Part shown: one piece after another, positions 9,940-22,206 of the stretch | How positions within the stretch are numbered: the first letter of the stretch is position 1 | Layout of the letters: each line of letters starts with the position of its first letter | Source of the DNA: Heloderma charlesbogerti | Taxonomy: Eukaryota > Chordata > Lepidosauria > Squamata > Helodermatidae | DNA length: 64,000 nucleotides | Assembly (NCBI GenBank): GCA_026122225.1 | Contig: JANEZZ010001623.1 | Location: 62,001 to 126,000 of the forward strand | Direction: 5' to 3' | Position numbers and translations under genes: made by a program | Notes under the pieces: model-generated | Told to the model about the DNA's origin: nothing | Databases searched by the model: none | What the model saw: only the letters and a program-made list of their open reading frames with translations

Positions 9940-10990
9940 AAAATGTTAGGGGCCTCCCCCTTGACCTCCCTCGCCAAACTGTCAGGGGGCCCTAGGCGGC
10001 CTCTTTCAATCTACTCCAGTAGCCAACTCCAGACACAGACAAAGCATTCTTTTCAAGGCTTTATTCCTTTTATAACTTAATAACTCTATCACCAGCAACT
10101 AAGCTATGAACAGCAGAGTAACCTATGCCCTGGGTAGGAAACAGTTGGTCCGCGTTTGAACAAGAATCACTTGCAGACCCTGAACTTATGGGCTAGGGAG
10201 AGTCCCTCCCCTTTTCCCTTGGGTCCTCTGGATGCAACCGTTGCTTGCGTGCCAAATGGACGCTACGCCTCCTTTCCACGCCCTCCATAGCTTGTCACTC
10301 TTTGTGTCTGCGTTGAGCATCCAGCCAGCCCTCCTCCCGCACTCTTTAACTCCCAGGACCGCTATCTATGTCTGGAATGCCGGCAGGAGGAATCTCTGCC
10401 AGCTGCAGGGCCTGGGAGGGATGAGCGCATTCCTCTCCCACGAACAGCTGTTCCTCCTCAGAATCAGAACTGCTCTGAGGTTCTATGGGCTCAGTGCCCA
10501 CCCTGACACAAACTCCTGTTTGCTCCACCTGTTCGCTTGCTCTGATCGCTCTCTCTCTGGGAGCTTGCTTGCTTCTGTAGTCCCTATACCATCTGGAACA
10601 GTGTCCTCTGCTCTGCTGTGCTCAGCTGGGAGGCTGGAAACAGACTGAAACTTCCTGCCCACACAGCTGCTCGGAGTACTCAGGCCACCCCCCCCCCAAT
10701 TCAGTTGGAGCTCTCAGGAGCACTGGGTGAGCTCACAGCCACTCAGAAGGAAAAGGACAGCCCCCTGGGCTTCCTCCAGCCCACTTGCCTCTTTGCCTTT
10801 GTCTCCTTTGTCTCCTTTGTCTCTTCTTCCACTGCAACTCCCCTGGCCAACTCCTGTTTGCTCCCCCTGTTGGCTTGCTCTGATCGCTCACTCTCTGGGA
10901 GCTTGCTTGCTTCTATAGTCCCTAGACCAGCTGGAGCAGCTTCCTCTGCTCTGCTCAGCTGGGATGCGGGAAACAGACTGGATTGAATCA
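9940..10990. repeat. Imperfect tandem repeat split by the solo LTR
   Basis: Two units share CCAACTCCTGTTTGCTCC, TTGCTCTGATCGCTC, CTCTGGGAGCTTGCTTGC and CTCAGCTGGGA...GGAAACAGACTG, at 10509-10650 and 10850-10981. The first unit begins before the LTR (CCCTCGCCAAAC at 9968-9979), so the LTR landed inside it. A short tandem of TTTGTCTCC occurs at 10797-10821. Confidence 0.6.
9980..10508 (-). mobile_element. Solo LTR of a retrotransposon or endogenous retrovirus
   Basis: Read on the minus strand it begins TGTCAGGG and ends CCCTGACA, with a 5-bp target duplication CAAAC at 9975-9979 and 10509-10513. Near its 3' part are TTATAAAAGG and, close behind, AATAAA (complement at about 10058), like an LTR promoter and polyadenylation signal. 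No gag, pol or env lies beside it, so it is a solo LTR left by recombination. A related fragment is at 579. Confidence 0.82.
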
Positions 10991-12149
10991 ACAGGATTAA
11001 AGTTGTCTAAAAGTATCCCTTAAATGTGAATTGAAAAGTACAATGCAAAAAGTTGAATTTTGACATTTTGCCAAATTTCAAATTACTGTAGACGTGTACC
11101 TTGGCTCTTAAAATCACCCTACCACCTCTCTTCCCCCAAATCCTGATTATGCATTTTCATGGATTTCATTTCAAGTAAGATTTTCTGTGACACCATTGTG
11201 TCCTTCACCATCATGACCTGTCCAGGCAATTCCTGTGTTTGGGCACCCTGCTGCACTAAACTACAACATTACAGTGCTCTCGTTTTTATATCTTTCAAGA
11301 CAACATAAATGTTGGATTAAAAACTAGCCTCTTAATACTTGGCTTGATATGGGATACTGATTTTTCCTCTTCTAAAGAAGTTATGCTTTCAAAACCTTTG
11401 GGTTTTATAAATGCAATCTGCATGTACGCACACTGAACATAAATAATCTAAGCTAATCATTGATAGTCATTTGGATTGGAGTGTGCATCCAGTCTGGATG
11501 GCTTAAGTGTCCCCTGAAAACAATGTCTGATAGATTAAAACCAATCTATCATTCAGTGTAAACATCCTGCTTTGCATAAAGTGAACCAAATCTTCCCATG
11601 CAAAATATGTTTAGGTACTACAAAACAGCTATCTGTTGAATTTAGCTGATTCAAATGGTCCTATCTGAATTCATTCCACCTCCTCAGCAAATTTGCCTTT
11701 CACCAGCTGGTAGGGGATGGGGCTTTCTCTAAGCTATCTCCCCTGGTGTCACAACACAACAGTGGTAACCTTACAAACCAGCCTACTGCTGGGTTCAATG
11801 ACTGGATGGCCTTCTATCCTCACAACCCACGTGGATCTGTAAAAGGTTTAACAGAACCCAGAGATTTAACCAGTGCTGTAAAGAAGCCCACAACAATTAC
11901 TAGCCTGCAAACATTTTTGCAAGCCTGCTAAGAGACTGGCAACCTAATTTCTTTGCAAGTTTCAGAAGGAAAGGATGTCTTCTCTTTCATAGCCAGCATG
12001 GAAATCAGGCAACTAGCCTCTTAGCAGGCTAGTAAAAAAAAGGAAAAAAAGGTGCCTTTGTCACATGGACTGATGAGGGATGGAGATACCTGTCCCTCTC
12101 TGCCAACCCACTCACCCACCTGTATGAATTCCTTGCCACCTACAGCTAC
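10991..12149. other. Unrecognised AT-rich sequence
   Basis: No exon, repeat family or RNA gene could be supported. Confidence 0.5.
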
Positions 12150-12999
12150 CAGGGCCCCATCTATATGGCATCGCTTTGACCCCCCACCCAGTCGCAACTG
12201 CGCAGCAATGTGGCTTTGAATCAGCAAGCCCTGCAATACACTTGCGATGTACTGCGCGCTTCCCTAACAGACTCACCGTGCCCTTTTTTTTTTTTTTTTT
12301 TGCTATTATACTGCAATGAACAGCTGTGCAGTTCCATGAGTGTGGGGGTGCGAGACTTTAGTGGCTGTTTTGTATTTGAGGGGCTCTGCTGTGTCTTTCC
12401 GTCCCTTTTTAGGTAAAAAGTGGGTGTTTTGTGCTCCTTCATTGTGACACCATCAGTTTCAGTTCCCCAGCCTGAGACTCTTGCGATGGTTCACACTCAG
12501 AGGCGTGAGCGCTACATGCCTAGCCATCACTCCGAGATGGTGGCTGGAGTGATGTTGGTCCTCCCCCAACCTTCCCCCCACCCCCAGCCCTTGGATACTG
12601 AGTCCAAAAGCAACCGTTGCAAGGATACGAAGCTGCAAAAATGTGCGAAAGTGTGATTAAATAGATGAAAACGCCCCTCTGTGCCTCTCTAACTGCGCAG
12701 CTGCGAAAGGATGAGGGGAATAAAGGGTCGTCACAGAGTGATGCAGGCACTACGCACACCTACAACATGCCCCCTGCAAAATGCGAAGTCGGTTTGGGGA
12801 AGGGACAGACAGCTCACAAGCGCGGGGAAACCCGTAGCACGGGGAAACGAAAAGCATCGCAGCAAAACAACTCCTTGGAACTCTGCATTTTCCAGGCGAA
12901 AACCATGGATGGCTGCAAAATCACGACTGTGTCATCTATCATGAGGGACCTCGACTCACACCCACCCCGGAGTAAAAGCCGGGTGTAGATGGGGCCCAG
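12150..12999. mobile_element. Non-autonomous DNA transposon with GGGCCCCATCTA ends
   Basis: CAGGGCCCCATCTATA at 12150 is mirrored by TGTAGATGGGGCCCAG ending at 12999. The interior is more CpG-rich than the flanks, with many TGCGA motifs, and has no convincing transposase. No target duplication could be seen, so the superfamily is open. Confidence 0.5.
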
Positions 13000-13240
13000 G
13001 TGAATTTTTAAATAAAAGGCTGGATTTAACTGTTTAGAAAGGTACAGGGCTGGAGCATACCCAAGTGACTATCTATACATATCATGCTTTGTAAAATTCT
13101 CCCTTTTATTCTGATTTATTTGTCTAATACAACTACTTTTTAAAGTATGTCACACATTTTATAACACACATACACAGGCACTAGTACATATGTTTAATAT
13201 GTAGGCAGCTGTACTTATTTTATAGCAGAAATGGCATTTA

Positions 13241-13344
13241 GGGTGCAATCCTATGCATGTTTAGACAGAAAAAAGGCCTACAATTTCTAACATGCTGGGA
13301 GTTGTAGGCCTTTTTTCTGTCTGAACTTGCATAGGAGTGCACCT
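13241..13344. mobile_element. Harbinger-like hairpin MITE (family H), copy 1
   Basis: The two arms GGGTGCAATCCTATGCATG and its mirror are flanked by TTA at 13238-13240 and 13345-13347. The core is TTTAGACAGAAAAAAGGCCTAC and its mirror. Confidence 0.75.
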
Positions 13345-13362
13345 TTAACTTATAAGCATAAC

Positions 13363-13690
13363 ATACGGTGGCAACTTATGCCTCGTCAAAAAGAAGTATC
13401 ACCAAAATAAGAGGACACAGATTTACATAAAAATTGCATATACTAATGTATATTGAATAGAAATACAATACGTCTCACTATAGTGGGGAAAATGTGACCA
13501 AGTGATCTGTGTGCCTGATGCTCGGTCTGCTATCCAGGGGTGATGATGGATAACTTCATGGTCCTTCCTCCCCCTTCTTAGGGTTCTTTGTCTTTAACCG
13601 GACTTAGACTGGACAGCCCTTCCAATAGAGGACACTTTTAAATAGAGGACTGTCCTTTGTAAAGTAGAACACCTGGCCACCCCAGCACTT
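13363..13690 (-). repeat. DNA-repeat family D, copy 1
   Basis: GGTGGCAACTTATGCC on the left and GGCCACC on the right may be terminal repeats. The sequence is the reverse complement of 39713-40060, sharing AAATACAATACGTCTCACTA-like, ATCCAGGGGTG and GGACAGCCCTTCCAATAGAGGA-like blocks. A third copy starts at 63853. Confidence 0.45.
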
Positions 13691-13837
13691 TCACTGAAAA
13701 TAAAGCAGGCCTGTCCTACCTTTTGGCAGAGTGACGCAGACATTTTCAGCAGCAAGTAAATCTTGGGTGAGGTTCTGTTGGTCGGCCCATGTGGTTCCCC
13801 CATATTCTTGTAACAATTTTAGGGATGTTTTCTAGAT

Positions 13838-13951
13838 CAGCGGTGGGCAGAAGGTAGATCCCAGAAGCCCCTGCCAGCATGGCCAATGGCCATGAGTGCT
13901 GGGAGTTGAAGTCCAAAACATCTGGAGATCTACTTTTTGTCCACCCCACTG
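13838..13951. mobile_element. hAT-like palindromic MITE (family P)
   Basis: CAGCGGTGGGCAGAAGG and CTTTTTGTCCACCCCACTG form the ends. The centre carries AGTGCTGGGAGTTGAAGTCC and CCAAAACATCTGGAG. The 8-bp flanks are only loosely alike. Confidence 0.55.
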
Positions 13952-14418
13952 TAGGTATTGAAAAAATAGAAAGCAAAAGGTGGACACCAGCTTCTTGATG
14001 TAACTCTGTGGAGAGTAGTAACCCGTTGTGGGATGCATGTTCCTTAAGAACTGCTGTTTGGGAAGTGAAGGTTTCTTTCAAAGAAGATTGGGAGAAACTG
14101 AGGAGAGCTGAATATTGAAGAAAGGAAAGCGAGGCCAAAGTGAAGAAGTAAAAACAGGCCCTCTCAGAGGTCGAGAGAGGCCCAGGCCACTTCCATTTTT
14201 TGATGCTCCCAGTATATTAAAAAATGAAGAAAGGCCAAAACAGGGTTACAAAAATTGTAGTATGTTTTAAATGTTTATATTTAACAAATTAACACTATTA
14301 ACACAAAAAATGCAGTGCAATAATTTATAATAAATGTTCCTTTTTTATTTAACAAGTGTTTTTCTAGCATTTTTCTGTGCAAATTCACCCATTATTTCTT
14401 GCAGTCATACAGTCTATT

Positions 14419-14964
14419 TTAAGCATAGCAAGGCCATTCAGACAATCTTGTCCCATAGCTGAATGGTAGTAATTCTGCTTCAATGTCATTCACAAACAAA
14501 GTTATAGTACTGATGAATGATTCTTGATGCATAAGAAGTACATTTTCCTGTTGCTGATGAGTTTCTTCGTTGCAAATGAAATCATCAGTTGACTTTCTTG
14601 GTGCTATTGCTAACACATCTTTTTGTATACTGTCATCATGGTTAGATATTGGCACTGAAGTATTCTCTGCTGCTGTTGTCATTGCTGAAGTTTTGTCGTC
14701 TGCAATACTTTCTTCTGCCAAATCATACACAGAATCTTCTACTGCATCTGCTGGTGCATCACTTTCTTGAACACTGTCTTCGCATTCATGTATTAGCACT
14801 GAAATATTGTCTGTTGGAGTGGCAGAGGTTTCATCATCTGTAGCACTGTCTGTTGGGCGAGATGTGCTGGAAAATGATGTTATTGATCTCGATGCTTTAG
14901 CTGCTGCTTCACTTACTTGTTTACTGCGTCTCCTGCTTGCACCACCTTCAGATCTCCTCTTCAT
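14419..14964 (-). pseudogene. hAT-transposase-like N-terminal ORF remnant
   Basis: An uninterrupted frame of 181 codons starts MKRRSEGGASRRRSKQ and continues with a basic/alanine stretch, SRSITSFSSTSRPTDSA, then a low-complexity Ser/Asp/Glu/Thr-rich region with repeated (T/A)ENTSVPIS-type and TDNISVLI-type segments. The start resembles the N-terminus of domesticated and mobile hAT-type proteins (ZMYM1-like), which begin with a basic stretch and an ITSFF motif. The zinc finger, catalytic core and dimerisation region are not present in the window, so it cannot act. It could also be an unrelated low-complexity ORF. Similar sequence extends into non-coding flanks from about 14150. Confidence 0.4.
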
Positions 14965-15396
14965 AGTGAATGATGACCTATTAAAATATGGAATGAAAAA
15001 TTAAAATATGGAATGAAAAATAAATTCAAACACATCATAAAACCAAATCTCTCTCAGAAATACAAATTATTAGAATTGACCAAAAAAGTTAAAACTTGAC
15101 AATATTTTATTTCTCTGCACACAAAAAGTATAACAATTGAAGTATTTGTGACAGGTGTGAAACATCAGAATTTTTGAGGCAAAATGCCACTTTAGAATTT
15201 TCGATAAAACAGAGTATTATACCAGTTATGGTTTGAATGATAGCTATGTGTTGCTCATAATCGAATAGTCTGAATTCTACTTTAAATGTTCCACCACAGA
15301 TGGCAATGTCTTATGACATAATTATGCTATTCACAAACTAATTACAGGATTTATAGATAAAAAAAATAGAAATTCAGAGTGGACTACAGGTGGTGT

Positions 15397-15620
15397 TGCG
15401 AAGAGAAAACTCTCTGGAAAAGACCCTGATGCTGGGATGGATTGAAGGCCAAAGGAGAAGGGGACGGCAGAGGATGAGATGGCTAGACAGCATCACTGAT
15501 GCAATGAATATGAACTTGAGCACGCTCCGGGAGAGAGCGCAGGACAGGAAGGCCTGGCGTGCTATGGTCCATGGGGTCACAAAGAGTCGGACACGACTGA
15601 ACGACTGAACAACAACAACA
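15397..15620 (+). mobile_element. RTE-BovB 3' fragment
   Basis: It reads RRENSLEKTLMLG, GQRRRGRQRMRWLDSIT, AWRAMVHGVTKSRTRLND and ends (ACA)n. The target GGTGGTGT is duplicated at 15389-15396 and 15621-15628, so this is a complete, heavily 5'-truncated insertion. Confidence 0.87.
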
Positions 15621-16049
15621 GGTGGTGTGGCCCAGAAATGGGGCACAAGTTTAAAGTTGTATGACGAATGTTTTCTTTTTTCAATCCTGTCAGTTTATCT
15701 CTGTGTCTGTTATGTATAACCTCATTTGGAGATAATGGCAATTCTAAATTTGAGGCCCTCCATGAAAGTGAGGCCCAGGCCAAATGGCCCTCCTGTGTGT
15801 GTCCCCTCCAGCCCCCTGGTGATAGGCCTTGAGTAAAAGAGAACCATCCAGAGAGGACCAGAGCTGAGGGAGGAGCCATAGACTTCTGGTCTCACACAGC
15901 AGCAATTCCATCACCAGCATGTGTGACAGAGCCTGAGGCCTATACCTGCATCTGTAGACTGTGTCACCAGGAACAGTCTGAGAGACACCAAATGCTCACC
16001 TGTGTCTAAACCAATTATTGGACTCCATCCCCTCCTATTTTGTTCTTTA

Positions 16050-16154
16050 GGGTGCAATCCTTTGCATGTTTAGACAGAAAAAAGTCCTACAGCTCCCAGC
16101 ATTTGGCGACTTGTAAGACTTTTTTTCTGTCTAAACTTGAATAGGATTGCTCCC
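16050..16154. mobile_element. Harbinger-like hairpin MITE (family H), copy 2
   Basis: Ends GGGTGCAATCC and GGATTGCTCCC, flanked by TTA at 16047-16049 and 16155-16157. Core TTTAGACAGAAAAAAGTCC and its mirror. Confidence 0.78.
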
Positions 16155-16191
16155 TTAGAGACTCACTTTAAATTAGGGCTGAGCTCAATAC

Positions 16192-16200
<9 letters not shown>

Positions 16201-16222
<22 letters not shown>

Positions 16223-16225
16223 CAC
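16201..16225. repeat. (CA)n microsatellite
   Basis: Uninterrupted CA dinucleotides. Confidence 0.95.
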
Positions 16226-16573
16226 CCCTTTGCAGGACCATTTGTCCCCTGCAAAAAAGGAGGGAAATTTGGTGATTTTGATGGGGCAGAATATTTTTTG
16301 TGGGAGGGTTCTTAGTATCACTGTTCTAGAGAGGTATACTGTTTGCCAAGGTTTTTCTTTTCCTAAGAAAAAGAAGAAAAACCGCTGACCACCTCATATT
16401 TATTAAAGCTAAGGCATACCCCCTCCCCCCAGAAATGGCTTAGAATTCCACCCCACACCTGCCAATATGATTGATTCGATCTTCAGGGGACATTTCTGGC
16501 CCATGCCCATCATGATGAAATGCCTAAAAACCCTGGGCCAAATACTTCAGACCTGCTTTACTTTACATTCTGA

Positions 16574-16973
16574 GGGAGCAATCCTATGTGGATGGACGGT
16601 CGCCTCTGACCAGAGGGGTGACCGCCTATCCAGTGCAGGGTGGGAGGAGTGGTGAGGAGCAGACCTCCTCCTCGCTCCGCTTGCCCTGCTTTCATGGCTA
16701 GATAGCTGATTTCAGCTGTCTAGTCGCGAGACCTCAGAGCGCAGGAAGCGGCAGCTGGACAACACATAGGATGTGTTGTACCAGCATTTCCAACCTCACT
16801 GCTCCCAGGAACACCCTGTTTTCGCCTCTCTGCACTGCTCTTATGAGTGCATAGCGTGGGGCCGATCCACACTGCCTACAAGGCAGCGCGGGAGGGAGTG
16901 GGGGCTGGTTTTCTGGGAACCGATCTATCCTATGGCCATCTAGCCGCTGACTAGCAGCCATAGGATTGCACCC
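16574..16973. mobile_element. Larger Harbinger-like element with family H ends
   Basis: GGGAGCAATCCTATGTGG at the left and CCATAGGATTGCACCC at the right match the ends of the small hairpin MITEs. The flanks are TGA and TAA (16571-16573, 16974-16976). The 400-bp interior is GC-rich and not a hairpin, and may be closer to the parental form. Confidence 0.55.
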
Positions 16974-16976
16974 TAA

Positions 16977-18144
16977 GTCATCTTGAGTAGTTTCTTTAAC
17001 TTCCTCCCCTCTTTCCCCTTCCCAATTAAATAAATCCTAGCTCTTGTTTTTTTAATCTATTCTGCTTAATTGCCATTAGTTATTTTCCCTACCCCAGCAT
17101 TCTTTCCCCTGATCCATCCCACTACTGTTTGAACCCAGGTCCCATAGTTTCCTACAATAAGGGAGTGAGATGAATGAAGCTTCAAAGTGGAGTTTGGAGA
17201 ATCTCCACAGGTTCGAGCATCCCTGAATCTCCTATCCCTACTAAATTCAGCAACTCTGGCTTCTTAATAAATCTTCTCCTTTCTTCTTCCCACTTGGCAT
17301 TAAATGCAGATGGTCCCTCTTCCAAATATTAACTCCCTGTTCCCTAACAATTGTGTTGTATATTATTTACGGCATATATATACACTATTGGAGAGATATA
17401 GGACTGGACCATACTGATGTAGCTTCCATGGCCCTATGTGGTTGGAAACATGAAAATGATCTGGGCCTATGTCATGATGGGTGAATCTGTTTATGATCTG
17501 GCTCACTATGGTTACTCACTGGGCAAGTTGTCCCTCATTTTTCTAGAACAGCTTTCCAAATCCAAGCAGCAGTTCCACATCTGTGGAAAAGCAAATGCTC
17601 TTAGACATCATGAAATTCAAATGAAATGGCTCTACAGTTAATAAAGCTATAGCTATTTTGGGCCAAATTTGTTAGGTCTGGGTGTTCCCTTTACAACTGT
17701 GCTTACTATATATGCTTTGCTTGGTTCCCCCCCACTCCTGTGGATTTGGTTTACAATCTGTTCTCAATAGCTACAATGGCAGAGTCTGTGTGGGTTATTT
17801 ACTTTGGAAGGGCAAGTGTCTTTTGTCAAAACTACTTATTGTTGCTGTGAGACTGGAATGCTTTTGCAAATGAAAAACAGAGTTGGCTGTTATGATAAGC
17901 CCCAAAGAGCTGCCACCGAGGTTTTGGGAGCACATCCTCAGGAAACCTTGAAGGCTGATCTTCTCAAAAGCCCAAGAAAAAAAGGTGGCAATTTTGGAGT
18001 ATTTGCTTTGCTTTCCTAAACATCTCTTTGCATCCTGCCACAGTCTTTCCACTGAATGAATTAGGTCAGGGATCGCCAACTGGCGCCCATGAGCTGAGTC
18101 TATCCCCTGAATCAATTTTATCTGTTCCCTGGATACAATCAGGA
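16977..18144. other. No recognised gene or repeat
   Basis: AT-rich sequence. The frame at 17438-17641 has no family resemblance and no splice context. Confidence 0.45.
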
Positions 18145-18355
18145 AAGGACTGTAGTTCAGTGGTAGAGCATATGTTCTGCATGCAAAAGGTCCCTGGTTC
18201 AATTCCTGTAATCTCCAGTTAAAAGGATCAGATAGCTGGTGACAGGAATTACTTCTTTGTGATATCCTGGAGAGCTGCAGCCAATCAAAGAAGACAATAC
18301 TGAGCTAGGTGGACAAATAGTCTGTTCTGATATAAGGCAGCTTCCTATGTACCTA
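18145..18355 (+). mobile_element. tRNA-derived SINE (family B)
   Basis: The tRNA-like head CTGTAGTTCAGTGGTAGAGCA and box B GGTTCAATTCC are clear. CATCTCCAG TTAAAAGGATCAG, GAGAGCTGCAGCCA and AAGGCAGCTTCCTATGTACC follow. Confidence 0.85.
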
Positions 18356-18597
18356 TAGATGGCCATGCCAAATTTTAATCAAAATGTGATAAAAGTTTGC
18401 TCACAGTTTTACTCAAAAGGAAAGGAAAATACATTTTCAAGTTTTCTGAAGGAGACATATTTCATTCCTCAATGTTACATCTCTTTGTGGTTTTATATGC
18501 CTCGTTTAAGCTTGAGTACGTGTGCTGCATAACTGTGAAGTTCTCATTGCTAGATGCTAACAACTTTATTATGGAGCCGGACCACATGTGAAGGGGT

Positions 18598-18905
18598 TAG
18601 TTTATTTATTTCTTAACTGCATTTCTATACTGCCCAATAGCTGAAGCTCTTTGGGCAGTTCACAAAATAAAGATTAAGACCATAAAATACCTAACTATTA
18701 TAAAACCACCATAATGTAAAATCTAAAACAATTCAAAACAGTCATAGAATGAAACTATATGAGAACAGCAGTGCACAAATATAAACACAGATATTTGAAA
18801 CTGGAAGACTAAAAAGCCTGGGAGAATAAAAAGGTCTTCACCTGGTGCTGAAAACAGTACGCTGTAGGTACAGCAAAATACACTGTCTGGAGACTAAAAT
18901 GGCCC
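18598..18905 (-). mobile_element. L2-like LINE 3' end
   Basis: On the minus strand it ends GAACTGCCCAAAGAGCTTCAGCTATTGGGCAGTATAGAAAT with a TAAATAAA tail. The upstream part is decayed. Confidence 0.55.
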
Positions 18906-21900
18906 CTAAAATTTACAGAACTTTCCATTCCTGAATTAGGTAAAATGCAGAACTATTTACTCAACCTATTCAGTGTAAGGAAGGGAAGAAAATAACTGTT
19001 TACTGATTTCTTGCCTATACAATAAGGGCAGTGATAATTATCTGTGGATGCAAGGCTTCTAATAATGAAGTGCGGTACATTTGCTACAGTACTAACAAAT
19101 AGTACTGTATTGACTGGGATCTATGTGTAATTTGAGTGTAAATCCTTGTTTTCCTCCTCCCTCTCAATCCCCTTTCGTCTTGTGTTGTGTCTTTTACCTT
19201 GTGAGCCGAGGAGGACAGGGCTGTCTTATACTATGGAAGGCTTTTCAGTGGAAGAGCAAGGTAAAAATGCATCAATAAATAAATATGCGTGCTGGAGCGT
19301 ATGCAGATGTATCACTGCAGTTTGCACTTAGATACCACTTGAGCTATAAACTCTTTGTAGCTTTTGTTCACAAATTGCACAAGGTAGTGTTTTGTTTTTT
19401 TATGACTGGCTATTGCAACCTTGAGAAAAGCCTCTAAGGGTTCTTAACTATTAACTGGATGAGGCAGCATTCAGATAATTGCTTTCTCTTGAGATCATTT
19501 TGATCCTATTTGCATTGTAATGAATGAGTGAGGTTGTTGAAGGGCAGCTTGAATATGGGCACTTCTCCTTTTTTTTATGAATCAAAAGCCCGGTTATGTG
19601 CTGGTTTATGTGCAGGGCATGGATCTGTGAAGCTATGCATGAAGAATGTGGGTGTTGGTGCAGTGTGTGTGTCTCTGGCAAGCATCCATGAGTGAGCGAT
19701 TGCCCCATACATTCATATTACTTGATTTCTTTTTGCTTGAGATACCTTTTCCCCTAGTGCAGGTTTAGGGCAGTGATGAAAGTAACTAGGTATGGTCAGA
19801 AACAGAGTACCAGCATATGGAATTACTAGTATAAAATCTGACTATGTTCTCAGAATACTGTCAAGAGAGGTAAGGGTAGGACTTAATTTCTAAAAAGTGA
19901 GGCAAAGAGTCTCAGGCCAGTATAAGAAGCGCTCCTATTAACTTCAAGCATATGTGGATAGGCTGCAGTTGCTTGTAGTGAGAAAAGGGCACTCTGTACA
20001 TGCTCAGAGGTAGTGCTCTTTATTTAATATTTCACAGCTGTTTCTTTAAGGGGAATGGCCAAAGAAGAAGGTGGCAGTAAACAGGCATGATTAAAGGAGG
20101 AGACACAGGGCTACAAGATCAGTCATATTTGCAAGCTGGTTGCTCTTCTCCTTCTTCCTTAATGCTACAGGAAACCAAAAAGCATCCTTGTTAGGTCTTC
20201 AGCCAAATGTGCTCCCCCCTGCCCCCCAAGTACATTTGGCTGTCGACTATTGCGTCACTGGTCTCCCTTAATTTGCTTTGTTTTTCCAGACACCCCGTGC
20301 AGCTTGCCTTGCTTGCAAGCATGGGTTTGTGCTATGTATTCTGTAACCATCATACCTGAGGTGCACCTGTGTTGTGCTTGTGGCATCCTGTGGCTTTCAT
20401 TGCATAGGCTTGTGTGCTTGTGTGTGTGTGTGTGTGTTAGTGGTGAAAGAGGACAGGTGTTCCAGCATCACAGCATGGGTTAAGTTGGATGTCCTTTGGG
20501 GGCACAGTTGACAGCCCAGAAAATTACCCTACACTAGCCCTACTGAAGTGAGTGGGACCATCCATTTCAGTAGGGCATGGGCAGGAGGATTTCCTGGTGC
20601 TCTTGGTATTCCCCCCCCCCATTTCTATAATTACAAAATAAAGTTCTGGGAAGTGGGCCTCTCCTCTAGTTGGCGACTCACGGTATGCCTGGCCCTACAA
20701 ACAGATACCTGGCCAAAACAGGTGAACGTCTGTCCTAGTTTGACCCATGCTCCTTTCAGGGGGACAAGAGACCCAGTGCAGATGGAAACCAACTGATTCA
20801 ACATCTGGGAGAAACGGTGACAGGGGGAACATTTGAAAGGAGGAATAAATAGCCATATTTTGTTTCTCTCCTACAAAAATAAAATCCATTTTTGTGTTAC
20901 TAAAAAAAGAAAGGAAAAAAGCGGGGGAGGCATCTGGCCTTCCATTGAGAAGGAATCGAAATATATAACTATATAGAAAACTCTTCTGGTTTCTAGGGAA
21001 ACTCACTCCCCTCCTCCTTTGGAGTCCTGGGGGTTATGTAACAATCTGAACTAGCTCCCTTCCCAATCCATGGTCACTCTCAGGTCTCCTGTAGCAAAGC
21101 CAGCCACAGAAAAGGTTCCATCAGGAAAGTTTAACTCAGCGGCAGAGCGGGAGTCTGTGGAGGACACACACTTCTCTTGCTGGCCTGCTCCAGAAGCCTT
21201 GGAAAGCTGTCAGATGCTGGGTTGGTTGGGGAATGCTAGCGTTACGAAGGCAGTCTCTCCTGCCAACCTTCCTTTTTGGAGCTGGACTTGAGTAGCAGGA
21301 TTCAGCATTTTTCAAACTTGGAAAAAAAGAGAGAAGATACTGGTGGAAAAGGGATATTTTAGGAAAACTCTCTCATGTGAACCAGCAGGAGCAGATGGAT
21401 TTGAGGCTATTTAAAGAAAGACAATGTATTTTTAAAACTGTCCTGGCTGAGGGAGGCCAAACTGAGTGTCCTAACCGCGGAAAGGGGATTCTCCCAGTTG
21501 TACTGCAAGAATGCGGGGGCAGATCTTTCCACCTGGGCAGCCCAAATTCTCCATTCACTACGGGAAACAGGTTTGTTTACAAGATCCCCCTGCCCCTGAG
21601 GGTAGCCAGCGGACACTATACTGGTCCAAGCCATTCCTCTGTGATCAATACCATCCCCCCAGCTGGTCAATATTACCCCCAAACCCTGTGGAGTAACCCA
21701 CCCACTCCCTTTTGATTTTACAAAAATGCTACTTCACAAGGAGAAGGGCATTGGAAGTGTTATATCCCCCCTCCCCGCCCATTAATATCTCACTCTCACA
21801 CACACCTCTGAAGAAATAAGATATGTTCTTCATTTTGCCTTTCTCCCAGTTGGAATTCAATTTCTTAGATCTGCAAAACATGTATATTCCTCAAATCTTT

Positions 21901-22206
21901 ACATTTTCCAAATGTTTAAAATATATTCACCACTTCCATGGACATATTCTTCTCATCCATGTAAAACATTTTCAAGTGGCCTTCCAAACATAAACACAGT
22001 TCCTGCAAGAAATATTAGACATGTGTTTTGCTTACTCAGTGGGAGGTGTGCGTGTGCATTTGTCTTTGTATAGGGAGAAGCAGCTTGACCACAGGCCTCT
22101 GGTGGTTGGAGGAATGAAGGCGGCCTGGCCCAGCACCCCTTTTACCTCCTCAAGTTGACTTTTACCAAGGTAAAGTAAGGTGACTATAAATTATATCACT
22201 TTAGTG
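18906..22206. other. Long stretch without recognised genes
   Basis: AT-rich 5' flank. It contains a (TG)n run at 20420-20437, a short palindrome at 20537-20576 (CCCTACTGAA ... TTCAGTAGGG) and a possible LINE tail near 19195-19285. No exon was recognised. Confidence 0.45.

Noticed and set aside
10346..10648. Open frames over the solo LTR and tandem repeat
   Set aside because: They lie within LTR and repeat sequence, and the SSSDSEEEQ reading recurs only because the two LTR copies are related.
13241..13344. piggyBac-type TTAA target site for family H
   Set aside because: Several copies have TTA or TAA without the full TTAA on both sides, which favours a 3-bp Harbinger-type target.
18145..18220. 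tRNA-like sequence with box A and box B
   Set aside because: It is the head of a SINE with a long non-tRNA body, repeated at many sites, not a tRNA gene.
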